Shown here: in pieces, positions 7,516 through 16,004 of the stretch
How the letters are laid out: the number at the start of each line of letters is the position of its first letter
Position numbering within the stretch: the first letter of the stretch is position 1
Source of the DNA: Pseudomonadota bacterium
Lineage (GTDB): Bacteria; Pseudomonadota; Alphaproteobacteria; Rhizobiales; Beijerinckiaceae
Assembly: GCA_028876585.1 (NCBI GenBank)
Contig: JAGWRL010000234.1
Coordinates: forward strand, 1-16,735
Direction: 5' to 3'
Length of the DNA stretch: 16,735 nucleotides
Notes under the pieces: model-generated
Told to the model about the DNA's origin: nothing
Database searches by the model: none
The model's input: only the letters and a program-made list of their open reading frames with translations
Translations under genes and position numbers: made by a program

Positions 7516-8410
7516 AAACCCCGCTCGCGGCCGCCCAGGCGTCGCGCTGCACGCGAATCCAGTCGAGAAAGGCGCGCACCTTGAAATGGCGCAGATGGTC
7601 GTGCGGGCAGGCCAGCCATTGCGTCGTCAGCGTGATCTTCGACGGCGCGGCCACCGGGCGGATCAGCGCGCCGTCGCGCAATTCGCGCCACATCATCAGA
7701 TCGCTTTCCAGCGCGATTCCCATGCCGGAGGCGGCCGCGTCGATCGCCATATGCGAGCGGTCGAACAGCACCCGCCGCCAGCGCCGGTCGACCTCGACGC
7801 CCATCGTCTTGAACCACGCCGACCATTGCGCCTGCGATTTGACCGAGTGGATCAACCGGTGATTGACCAGCGCCGCCGCCGCCAGCGCGCCGGGCGCGGC
7901 GTAGCCCGGCGCGCAGACGGGAAAGAACGTCTCCTGCGCCAATCCCTCGACGAACAGGCCGGGCCAGACGCCCGTGCCGTGGCGGATGTCGATGTCGACG
8001 TCCTCGCGCGCGAAATCGGTCGGCTCGCTGGTGCCATCGACCCTGACGTCGAATTGCGGGTGGGCTTCGAGAAAGGAGGAGAGCCGTGGCAGCAGCCATT
8101 TGGTCGACAGGGTCGGGCTGGCGCGGATGGTGAGCGTGGTGACGGCGTGATAGCCGCGAATCCGGTCGGTCGCCTCGGCGATCCGCTCCAGGCTTTCGGC
8201 GATCGAGTTGAAATAGCGCTCGCCCGCCTCGGTCAGCTTGATGCCGCGCCCGGCTTTGGTCACCAGCGAGGCGCCGAGCTGGATTTCCAGCGCGTGAATC
8301 TGCTGACTGACGGCGGATGGGGTGACGCCGAGTTCCTCGGCGGCCTTGGCGACGCTGGCGAGGCGGGCGGCGGCGTGAAACACGCCGATCGAGCGCAGGG
8401 GTGGGGACAT
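7514..8410 (-). CDS. LysR-type transcriptional regulator, GcvA-like
   Basis: The 298-residue protein is a full-length LysR regulator. The winged-helix DNA-binding domain occupies about residues 5-62, with the recognition region ASVAKAAEELGVTPSAVSQQ and then IHALEIQLGASLVTKAGRGI. The linker helix and a periplasmic-binding-like effector domain (about 90-295) follow, including PTLSTKWLLPRLSSFLEAHP and DIDIRHGTGVWPGL, which are typical of the GcvA subgroup. It diverges from the sugar-binding-protein gene across a 211-bp gap. It may therefore control that operon, the SAF gene behind it, or both; the ligand is unknown. The ATG at 8410 has only a weak ribosome-binding site (AAAGAG). A second ATG at 8466, in another frame, has a strong one. 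The LysR frame itself is closed by TAA at 8449-8447, so no in-frame extension to 8466 exists. Confidence 0.93.
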   Translation of the reverse strand: MSPPLRSIGVFHAAARLASVAKAAEELGVTPSAVSQQIHALEIQLGASLVTKAGRGIKLTEAGERYFNSIAESLERIAEATDRIRGYHAVTTLTIRASPTLSTKWLLPRLSSFLEAHPQFDVRVDGTSEPTDFAREDVDIDIRHGTGVWPGLFVEGLAQETFFPVCAPGYAAPGALAAAALVNHRLIHSVKSQAQWSAWFKTMGVEVDRRWRRVLFDRSHMAIDAAASGMGIALESDLMMWRELRDGALIRPVAAPSKITLTTQWLACPHDHLRHFKVRAFLDWIRVQRDAWAAASGV

Positions 8411-8456
8411 GGTCGACTCTTTAGCAGGGCTACATGTTGCGGCAGTTTATCTGGAT

Positions 8457-8471
8457 TGTTCTTCATGAACA
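8457..8471. promoter_or_regulatory. Inverted repeat TGTTC-N5-GAACA, candidate LysR box
   Basis: A perfect 5-bp-arm inverted repeat lies in the lysR / binding-protein divergent region, 47 bp before the lysR start. It contains T-N11-A spacings (8459 to 8471 and 8457 to 8469), the loose signature of LysR-family sites. Divergent placement next to the regulator gene supports an autoregulatory and activating site. The sequence is clear but the protein that binds it is inferred. Confidence 0.4.
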
Positions 8472-8588
8472 GCCTCCCTATCACTTCACGGCAAGCGCGA
8501 AATTCGTAAAGACGGCGCTTGCATCCGGACCGGCGGCGCAGGCCGTCGCGACGGGGAAACGTCAAATGCGGTCGCCGGCCGCGAACAG

Positions 8589-8603
8589 CGGGGCTTGGCC
8601 CCG
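8589..8603 (+). other. Leader hairpin just before the binding-protein ribosome-binding site
   Basis: CGGGGC-TTG-GCCCCG forms a perfect 6-bp GC stem with a triloop. It ends 8 bases before the GGGAGGAAG ribosome-binding site (8611-8619) of the sugar-binding-protein gene. It could stabilise the 5' end of the mRNA or influence translation. It is short, and a chance origin is possible in GC-rich DNA. Confidence 0.3.
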
Positions 8604-8621
8604 GGGATCAGGGAGGAAGCC

Positions 8622-9656
8622 ATGAAACATCGCATTCTGCTGTTGACATCGGTCGCCGTGGCGACGCTTGGCCTTTCCGGCGCGGGCGCCTACGCGGCCG
8701 GCGCCTGCTCGGCCTATCCCACCGGAACCGCCGACAAGATCGAGTCCAAGGACGTCGAGGCGAAATTCGGCGCGATTCCCGCCCCGGCCAGGGAATTGCA
8801 CTTCGCCTACGTCACCAAGACGCTGATCAACGAATTCTGGCAGGATGTCGCCTCCGGCATCCAGGCGGAAGCCGCCAAGCACAAGATCAAGGTCGACATC
8901 CAGGCCGCCAAGGACGAATCCTCGCTGTCCGAACAGTTGAACCTGGCGCAGACGATCCTCTCCACCAAGCCCGACGCGCTGCTGATTTCGCCGCAATCGG
9001 ATTCGAATCTGGTCCCGGTGGTCGAGGCCGCCAAGGCCGCCAACATCCCGACCATCGTGATCGACGACGCGCGCACCGAAGGCGCCAGCACCTACATCGG
9101 CACCGACCAGGTCGCCATCGGCGCCAAGGCCGCCGATTTCCTGCACAAGATCTATCCCAACGGCGGCAAAGTCGCGCAGATCGAAGGGCAGGCCGGCTCG
9201 CCCAACGCGCGCAAGCGCATCGAGGGCTTCGTCACCACGATCAAGACCTTCCCCAACTTCCAACTCGTCGCCAGCCAGCCCGGCGACTGGGACCGGCTGA
9301 AGGCGATGGACGCCACCACCAACATCCTGCGCCAGCATCCCGATCTGATCGGCGTCTACGCCAACAACGACGGCATGGCGTTCGGCGTCTACGAAGCGGT
9401 CTCCTCCGGCGCCAAGACCAAACAGGTCGCGGTCGTCGGCACCGACGGCATCGCCGAGGCCAAGCGGTCGATCGCCGATGGGCAGATGAAGGCGACGGTG
9501 GCGGAATTTCCTTATCAGGAGGGCATTCTCGGCGTACAGATGGCGCTGCGCCTGATTGGTTGTCAGGCCATTCCGCCGTGGGTGATCTCGCCTCAGGCGA
9601 CGATCTCGGCCGACAATGTCAAGGACTTCCCGAACCCGCCCCCGTTCAAGCCCTGA
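8622..9656 (+). CDS. Sugar ABC transporter periplasmic substrate-binding protein, RbsB-like
   Basis: The 344-residue protein has a clear Sec signal peptide (MKHRILLLTSVAVATLGL, small residues then AYA-AG, cleavage near residue 25). A type I periplasmic-binding fold of the Peripla_BP_4/ribose-binding class follows: ELHFAYVTKTLINEFWQDVA, DALLISPQSDSNLVPVVEAA, IPTIVIDDAR, GQAGSPNARKRIEGF, GVYANNDGMAFGVYEA and VAVVGTDGIAEA. It would capture a sugar, polyol or sugar acid in the periplasm for the ATPase and permease encoded next. The ATG at 8622 is chosen for the strong GGGAGGAAG ribosome-binding site and the signal peptide. An upstream in-frame ATG at 8595 would add a charged nonapeptide that spoils the signal sequence. 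The mature N-terminus carries an extra stretch of about 30 residues (GACSAYPTGTADKIESKDVE) before the first beta strand. The substrate cannot be named. Confidence 0.93.
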   Translation: MKHRILLLTSVAVATLGLSGAGAYAAGACSAYPTGTADKIESKDVEAKFGAIPAPARELHFAYVTKTLINEFWQDVASGIQAEAAKHKIKVDIQAAKDESSLSEQLNLAQTILSTKPDALLISPQSDSNLVPVVEAAKAANIPTIVIDDARTEGASTYIGTDQVAIGAKAADFLHKIYPNGGKVAQIEGQAGSPNARKRIEGFVTTIKTFPNFQLVASQPGDWDRLKAMDATTNILRQHPDLIGVYANNDGMAFGVYEAVSSGAKTKQVAVVGTDGIAEAKRSIADGQMKATVAEFPYQEGILGVQMALRLIGCQAIPPWVISPQATISADNVKDFPNPPPFKP

Positions 9657-9677
9657 TCGAGCGCCGCGCAGGTTGAC

Positions 9678-11197
<1,520 letters not shown>

Positions 11198-11201
<4 letters not shown>

Positions 11202-12190
11202 CCCTCGACAAAACGGCGCTCGACAGCCCGCGCGGCGCAACCGGGACGAGCCTGCCCACCCGCGCCGCGCGCTTTGATTGGATCCGGCGCGCCAGCGTCG
11301 CGATGGGCGCGATCGCGCTGTTCCTGGTGTTCTCGGTGCTGACGCCGACGTTCTATCAGCCCGGCAATCTCGTCGACATCATGCTGCAATCCTCGATCAA
11401 CGCGGTGATCGCGGTCGGCATGACGCTGGTCGTGATGACCAAGGGCATCGACCTTTCGGTCGGCTCGGTGGTCGGCGTCAGCAGCATGATCGCGGCCAGC
11501 CTGCTGCACACCAATATCTGGTTGGGCGTCGGCGCGGGGCTGCTGGTCGGGCTCGCCTGCGGCCTCGTCAACGGCGTGCTGATCGCCAAGCTCAAGCTGC
11601 CCGATTTCATCGTCACGCTCGGCTCGATGAGCATCTATCGCGGCTTCGCGCTCATCTACACCGACGGCAAGCCGATCTATGGCATCGACAAGGCGTTCCG
11701 CTCAACCTTCGCCGGCTCGCTGTTCGGCGCGCCGACCCCGGTGCTGATCGCGCTGGCGATCGCGGTCGCGGCGTTCCTATTGGTGCGGTTCACCACGCTC
11801 GGCGAGCAGATCGTCGCGGTCGGCGGCAATGAGGAGGCGGCGCGGCTCTCCGGCGTTGACGTCGATCGGGTGAAAATATCGGTCTATGCGATGTCCGGCG
11901 TGCTGTCCGCCGTCGCCGGCTTCATTCTGGTGGCGCGCATCGGCGCGGCCGAGCCGATCGGCGGCAACGGCTTTGAATTGCAGGCGATCGGCGCGGCGGT
12001 GATCGGCGGGGCGAGCCTGTTTGGCGGCGAGGGCAATCCGCTGGGTTCGCTGATCGGTTCGATCACGCTCGGCGGCATGCGCAACGGTCTCACCTTGCTC
12101 AACGTGCCCTCGTTCTGGCAATATGTCGCCACCGGCGTCGTCGTCATCCTGGCGGTGCTCGCCGATCAGGTGACGCGCAAACGGCGATGA
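11198..12190 (+). CDS. Sugar ABC transporter permease, RbsC-like
   Basis: The 330-residue inner-membrane protein of the BPD_transp_2 family should form the homodimeric channel of the CUT2 transporter. It has a 25-30 residue polar N-terminus, then a series of hydrophobic helices. Family landmarks include INAVIAVGMTLVVMTKGIDLSVGSVVG, ACGLVNGVLIAKLKLPDFIVTLGSMSIYRG, the cytoplasmic coupling loop GGNEEAARLSGVDVDRVK, and IGAAVIGGASLFGGEGNPLGSLIG. The GTG start overlaps the ATPase stop, and no better ATG lies downstream before the first helix. Its stop overlaps the ATG of the amidohydrolase gene (ATGA, 12187-12190). The transporter and the first catabolic enzyme are therefore translationally linked. 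Confidence 0.95.
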
Positions 12191-13092
12191 GCGGCGGCGG
12201 GCGTCGCTTCGTCGACGCGCATCATCATTTCCAGGACCTGACGCATCACGTCTATCCCTGGTTGACGGACCGCGACGCCGCGCCCAAGCTCGAAGGCGAT
12301 CTCGCCGCGATCCGGCGCGATTACCTGCCCGCCGACTATCGCGCCGATCTCGACGGCGTCGATCTCGTCGCCAGCGTGCATGTGCAGAATGGTTGGAACC
12401 CCAGCGACTGCGTCGGCGAGACCCGCTGGCTGGCGCGGCTGGCCGAGACCGAGGGCGCGCCCGACGCCATCGTCGCCTACGCCGATCTCGCGGCGGCGGA
12501 CGTCGAGGCGACGCTGGAGGCGCATGCGGCTTGCGCGCGCGTGCGCGGCGTCCGCGAAATCCTCAACTGGCACGAGGAGCCGCGTTTTCGCGTCGCCGCG
12601 CGCGCGGACCTGATGCGCGACGACGATTGGCGACGCGGCTTCGCGCGGCTGCGCCGGCACGGCTTCAGTTTCGACCTGCAAATCTATTGGCCGCAAATGT
12701 CCGACGCGCTTCGGCTCGCCGCCGATTTCCCCGACACGCTTTTCCTGCTCAACCATTTCGGCATGCCGATCGACCGCACGGCCGACGGCGTCGCGCAATG
12801 GCTTGCGGCGATGACGCGGCTGGCGACGGCGCCGAACGTCTGGGTAAAACTCTCCGGCCTCGGTCTCGGCCATCCCGCCTGGACGGTCGAGGATACGCTG
12901 CCGCTGCTGCGGTTGACGCTCGACCGCTTCGGCCTCGGCCGCTGCATGTTGGGCACCAATCTGCCCGTCGATCGGTTGTTTGCTCCGCCCCGCCAGACTT
13001 TCGCGGCCTTCGTGGCGTTGACGCGGGGCATGTCCGACGACGAACGCGACGCGCTCTATTTTCGCAACGCCATGACGGCGTACCGCCTGTGA
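12187..13092 (+). CDS. Amidohydrolase-superfamily TIM-barrel hydrolase (COG3618, sugar-lactonase-like)
   Basis: The 301-residue protein belongs to the COG3618 branch of the amidohydrolases, which includes sugar-acid lactonases such as L-fucono-, L-rhamnono- and L-apionolactonases. The metal-binding HxH is at His12/His14 (VDAHHHFQD). VASVHVQNGW lies on an early strand, VRGVREILNWHEEPRF in the middle, then HGFSFDLQIYWPQM, LLNHFGMP (His190) and the C-terminal GTNLPVDRLF (256-265). The last resembles the GSNFPVD motif that I recall from this family. It overlaps the permease stop by four bases, arguing that its substrate is imported by the transporter, directly or after oxidation to a lactone. The exact substrate is unknown. 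No sugar dehydrogenase that would make a lactone is seen in the operon. Confidence 0.85.
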   Translation: MSGGGRRFVDAHHHFQDLTHHVYPWLTDRDAAPKLEGDLAAIRRDYLPADYRADLDGVDLVASVHVQNGWNPSDCVGETRWLARLAETEGAPDAIVAYADLAAADVEATLEAHAACARVRGVREILNWHEEPRFRVAARADLMRDDDWRRGFARLRRHGFSFDLQIYWPQMSDALRLAADFPDTLFLLNHFGMPIDRTADGVAQWLAAMTRLATAPNVWVKLSGLGLGHPAWTVEDTLPLLRLTLDRFGLGRCMLGTNLPVDRLFAPPRQTFAAFVALTRGMSDDERDALYFRNAMTAYRL

Positions 13093-13140
13093 GGCGGGGG
13101 CGCGAGCGTCGCCGAAGTCGCCGCGCCGTCCGTTTTCGCG

Positions 13141-13162
13141 TATAAAGCTTTCGCTTTGGAGG
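13141..13162 (+). promoter_or_regulatory. Possible internal promoter, small hairpin and ribosome-binding site before the isomerase-like gene
   Basis: The 78-bp gap inside the operon contains TATAAA (13141-13146), an unusually good -10 for this GC-rich sequence, though the expected -35 (TCGCCG near 13118) is poor. AAAGC-TTTC-GCTTT (13144-13157) can form a small hairpin that abuts the ribosome-binding site GGAGG (13158-13162). GGAGG lies 8 nt before the TTG at 13171 and fixes that start. Promoter activity is inferred. Confidence 0.38.
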
Positions 13163-13170
13163 ATGCCAGA

Positions 13171-14166
13171 TTGTCCACCCATCCCGCGCCCCGCTTCGCC
13201 GCCCGGCTGAACTCGTTCCGCGTGCGCGAGCGCGAATATTGGCCCGGCCGCAACGGCAAGGCGACGACGCTCGATCTGGTCGAGCGCGCCGCGCGCGTGC
13301 GCGGGCTCAACTGCGTCGATCTCAACTATCCCGACCATCTCGTGACCTACGACGAGCGTCAGCTTATCGACGCGATGGGCGCGCTCGGCGTCTCGCTCAA
13401 CGGCTACGCCATGCGCTATTACGACAATGAGGGGTTCAAGCTCGGCGCCTTCACCCATCCCGACGCGAAGATCCGCCGCGAGGCGATCGACCTGACCAAA
13501 CGCGGGATCGATTCGCTCAGCGCCGCCGGCGGCCGGTTGATGACGCTGTGGATGGGGCAGGACGGATTCGACTATTCGTTTCAGGCCGATTATCGCCGGC
13601 TGTGGGATCAGACGCTCGACGCCATCCGCGAGATCGCCGAGCACAATCGCGCCATCGACGTCAGCATCGAGTACAAACCCAACGAGCCGCGCTCGTTCAG
13701 CCTGATGCCGAACGTGACCAGCACGCTGCTGGCGATCCGAGAGATCGGCCGGCCCAACCTTGGCGTCACGCTCGATTTCGCGCATGTGCTCTACGCCGAT
13801 GAAATGCCGGCCTATGCGGCGGCTTTGGTCGCCCGCAATTCGCGGCTGCTCGGCGTTCACCTCAACGACGGCTACGCCAAGCGCGACGATGGATTGATGG
13901 TTGGTGCGGTCCATCCGATCCAGACGCTCGAACTGTTTTATGTGCTCAAACAGGTCGGCTACGACGGCGCGATCTATTTCGACACCTTCCCCGATACGAC
14001 GGGGCTCGATCCGATCGCCGAATGCGAGGCCAATATCGCCACCGTCGCCGCGTTGCGCGCCGCCGCCGCGAGATTGGAGAACGACGAGGCGCTGCGCCGG
14101 GCGATCGACAATCAGGACGCCGTGGCGGCGCTGCCGATCGTGAGGCGGGCGTTGTATGGCGTCTGA
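13171..14166 (+). CDS. Xylose-isomerase-like TIM-barrel protein (putative sugar isomerase/epimerase)
   Basis: The 331-residue protein has the AP_endonuc_2/sugar isomerase TIM-barrel fold. Likely divalent-metal ligands can be placed: Glu167 (VSIEYKPNEP), Asp202 and His205 (VTLDFAH), His230 and Asp233 (GVHLNDG), Asp239/Asp240 (KRDD) and Asp271 (IYFDTFPD). The order and spacing of E, D, H, DD and D recall, from memory, the two-metal site of Pseudomonas-type L-rhamnose isomerase. This protein is about 100 residues shorter, however, and related TIM barrels include epimerases and decarboxylases. TTG at 13171 is chosen because GGAGG lies 8 nt before it; the in-frame TTG at 13156 would overlap that site. 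The 3' end overlaps the RpiR gene by 11 bp. An isomerisation of the imported sugar or its lactonase product is the best guess. Confidence 0.83.
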   Translation: MSTHPAPRFAARLNSFRVREREYWPGRNGKATTLDLVERAARVRGLNCVDLNYPDHLVTYDERQLIDAMGALGVSLNGYAMRYYDNEGFKLGAFTHPDAKIRREAIDLTKRGIDSLSAAGGRLMTLWMGQDGFDYSFQADYRRLWDQTLDAIREIAEHNRAIDVSIEYKPNEPRSFSLMPNVTSTLLAIREIGRPNLGVTLDFAHVLYADEMPAYAAALVARNSRLLGVHLNDGYAKRDDGLMVGAVHPIQTLELFYVLKQVGYDGAIYFDTFPDTTGLDPIAECEANIATVAALRAAAARLENDEALRRAIDNQDAVAALPIVRRALYGV

Positions 14167-15067
14167 GCTGATAGCGGAGGCGCTGGCGCCCGGCGCGGCG
14201 GAGGGGAGCAAGCCGGCGTTCGATCCGCGCACCGTTGGGCCGCGCATACGAATGCTGCTGCCTGAGTTGACGGGGACGGAAGCGCGCGTCGCCGCGGTGC
14301 TGCTGCGGCGCGACATCGCGGCGCAAGCGCCGCTGAAATTCGTCGCCGAGCAAGCCGAGGTGTCCGAGGCGATGGTGGTCAAGACCGCCAAACGTCTGGG
14401 GTTCAGCGGCTACAAGGAATTGCGGGCCGCGTTGCAGGCCTACAAAAGCCAGCCCTTCGTCGATCTGCATCAGGAGGTGAAGCCCGAGGATTCGGTGCAG
14501 ACGATCGTGCAGAAAGTGTTCCGCACCTCGATCCAGGCGCTGGAGGAGACGCTGGCGATCCTCGATATGGCGGCCTGCGAGCGCGCCGCCGAATTGCTGC
14601 ATCGCGCCCGCCAGCGCGATTTCTATGGGCTCGGCGGCTCGGCGCAGATCGCGCGCGACGTCGCGCACAAATTCCTGCGCGTCGGCATCCGCGCCAGCGT
14701 CTTCGACGACACGCACATGATGGCGATGTCGGCCTCGCTGCTCGGGCCGGGCGATGTGGCGGTGGCGTTTTCGCATTCTGGCCGCACCAGCGGCGTTCTC
14801 GATTCGGTTCAGATCGCGCGCGCCAACCGCGCCAGCGTCATCGCGGTGACCAATTACGCCGCATCGCCGCTCGCCCAGTTGGGCGACGTGGTGCTGTGCG
14901 CGACGGCGCAGGGCTCCTATCTCACCAGCGAAAACGCGGCCGCCCGCATCGCGCAGCTCAACATCATGGATTCGATCTTCATCATGGTGGCGCAGAAGGG
15001 CATCGCCTCGGCGCAGGCGAGCCTCGCCCGCACCATGGCCGCCGTCAGCGCGAAACGCCGCACTTGA
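14156..15067 (+). CDS. MurR/RpiR family transcriptional regulator
   Basis: The 303-residue regulator has an N-terminal HTH_6 domain (about residues 28-100, LTGTEARVAAVLLRRD, then VAEQAEVSEAMVVKTAKRLG and FSGYKELRAAL). The C-terminal SIS sugar-phosphate-binding domain spans about 140-285, with GLGGSAQIA at 158-166, SHSGRTSG from 206, and VIAVTNYAASPLAQLGDVVL. RpiR regulators usually sense phosphosugars, so a phosphorylated intermediate of the pathway is a likely effector even though no kinase is encoded here. The ATG at 14156 lies inside the isomerase gene (11-bp overlap), implying coupled expression at the end of the ABC operon. It may feed back on this operon or on the palindrome upstream of the SAF gene. 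A GC hairpin follows at 15075-15098. Confidence 0.93.
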   Translation: MASELIAEALAPGAAEGSKPAFDPRTVGPRIRMLLPELTGTEARVAAVLLRRDIAAQAPLKFVAEQAEVSEAMVVKTAKRLGFSGYKELRAALQAYKSQPFVDLHQEVKPEDSVQTIVQKVFRTSIQALEETLAILDMAACERAAELLHRARQRDFYGLGGSAQIARDVAHKFLRVGIRASVFDDTHMMAMSASLLGPGDVAVAFSHSGRTSGVLDSVQIARANRASVIAVTNYAASPLAQLGDVVLCATAQGSYLTSENAAARIAQLNIMDSIFIMVAQKGIASAQASLARTMAAVSAKRRT

Positions 15068-15074
15068 CGCCGTT

Positions 15075-15098
15075 GCGCCGGAGCTTGCCCCTCGGCGC
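15075..15098 (+). terminator. Stem-loop downstream of the RpiR-type regulator gene
   Basis: GCGCCG-(G)-AG and CTCGGCGC (15091-15098) pair as an 8-bp stem with one bulged G and a 7-nt loop (CTTGCCC). It lies eight bases after the RpiR stop. There is no T-run, so termination would be weak or factor-dependent. It overlaps the candidate -35 of the downstream GntR gene. Confidence 0.33.
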
Positions 15099-15137
15099 GG
15101 TCTCGCCTACAAGTTCAATCAGGTAAAGTTGTCAATC
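15085..15137 (+). promoter_or_regulatory. Candidate GntR-gene promoter with direct repeat
   Basis: TTGCCC (15085-15090), a 17-nt spacer and TACAAG (15108-15113) make a plausible sigma-70 promoter. Around the expected start lies an imperfect direct repeat: AAGTT-CAATC at 15111-15120 and AAGTT-GT-CAATC at 15126-15137, with AAGTT copies 15 bp apart. It could be a binding site for autoregulation. Weak evidence, based on spacing and repetition only. Confidence 0.3.
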
Positions 15138-15230
15138 CGCCTGGACGCCGCCGCCGTCTTTGTTCGCCGATCGTTTGCGCACGGGGGCGTGTCGTTGCCG
15201 GACAGGCGCGCAGGCGCGAGGCGGGACCAA

Positions 15231-16004
15231 ATGACGACCAGGTCTCCCCATCCCCACCGCGACAGCCCGCGAGCAGCGGACGCGGCGCCGCTGACCCGCT
15301 CCGCCTCGCTCGGCGAGCAATTGTCGGCGCGGATTCGCGCCTGGATCGACAGCGGCGAATTCGCCGCCGGCGCGAGATTGCCGGCCGAGAGCGATCTGGC
15401 CGCGAGGTTCGGGGTGTCGCGCCCGATCATCCGCGAGGCGTTGTCGCGGTTGCGCTCGGAGGGCGTCGTGGTCTCGCGCCGCGGCTCGGGCAGTTATGTG
15501 CTGGGGCGGGACGCGGCGGCGACGGCGGCGGCGACGATGTCGTTCGGGCCGCTCAACAGCCTCGCGCAAGTGCGCAAATGCTTCCAGTTTCGCGCGACGA
15601 TCGAGGGCGACGCGGCCTTTCTCGCCGCGCAGCACCGCAGCGCGGAGCAACTCGCCGAGATACGCGTGGCGTTGCAGAAACTGGAAGCGGCGGTGCTCGG
15701 CCGAATGGTCGGCATCAGCCCCGATTTCGAGTTTCACCTCGCCATCGCGCGCGCGTCAGGCAACGAGTTCTTCGAGCAAGTGATGCGACAGTTGCAGATT
15801 CCGGTCGAGTTCACGATCAATCTCGCGCGCAGTCTGTCGCTGACCCGCACGCACGAACACATGATGACGATCCAGGGCGAGCACGTCGGCATCTATGAGG
15901 CGATCGCCGCGCAGGACGACGAGGCGGCGCGCCGGCGGATGCGGGCGCATCTCGACAGCGCCTGTGCGAGGATTTTCGACGGCCCGGCCCCGCCCGCCGT
16001 CTAG
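15231..16004 (+). CDS. GntR family transcriptional regulator, FadR subfamily with FCD domain
   Basis: The 257-residue regulator has a GntR winged helix (about 28-92: GEQLSARIRAWIDSGEFAAG, ESDLAARFGVSRPIIREALS, RRGSGSYV). A short Ala/Thr linker joins it to an all-helical FCD effector domain. The FCD metal/ligand residues are all present: Asp165, His169, His218 and His240. FCD regulators typically sense carboxylates or sugar acids, which suits the lactonase in the locus. The ATG at 15231 is chosen for the preceding GAGGCGGGA and the normal family length; the frame remains open upstream to 15129. The 164-bp leader and candidate promoter suggest separate expression from the RpiR gene. Its TAG stop interlocks with the stop of the convergent LVIVD gene in a CTAG tetranucleotide. 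Confidence 0.92.
   Translation: MTTRSPHPHRDSPRAADAAPLTRSASLGEQLSARIRAWIDSGEFAAGARLPAESDLAARFGVSRPIIREALSRLRSEGVVVSRRGSGSYVLGRDAAATAAATMSFGPLNSLAQVRKCFQFRATIEGDAAFLAAQHRSAEQLAEIRVALQKLEAAVLGRMVGISPDFEFHLAIARASGNEFFEQVMRQLQIPVEFTINLARSLSLTRTHEHMMTIQGEHVGIYEAIAAQDDEAARRRMRAHLDSACARIFDGPAPPAV
15513..15536 (+). repeat. 12-bp perfect tandem duplication in the GntR gene linker
   Basis: GCGGCGGCGACG occurs twice in tandem, in frame, encoding AAAT-AAAT (residues 95-102) between the DNA-binding and FCD domains. The duplication keeps the frame and lengthens the interdomain linker. It may be a slippage product and may vary between strains. Confidence 0.8.

Noticed and set aside
8457..8471. Reading TGTTC-N5-GAACA as a LexA (SOS) box
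   Set aside because: As I recall, alphaproteobacterial LexA sites are direct repeats of GTTC (GTTC-N7-GTTC). This is an inverted repeat next to a LysR gene.
13156..13170. Upstream TTG start for the isomerase-like protein (N-terminus MEDAR)
   Set aside because: That start codon overlaps the GGAGG that serves the TTG at 13171, and it has no ribosome-binding site of its own.
12166..14391. Long minus-strand open frame opposite the lactonase, isomerase and RpiR genes
   Set aside because: It is a shadow of three real plus-strand genes, with no domain signal and Arg/Ala/Gly-rich sequence.
15129..15230. Longer N-terminus for the GntR regulator
   Set aside because: It would add 34 residues without family similarity. 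The ATG at 15231 has a GAGGCGGGA site and gives the usual length.
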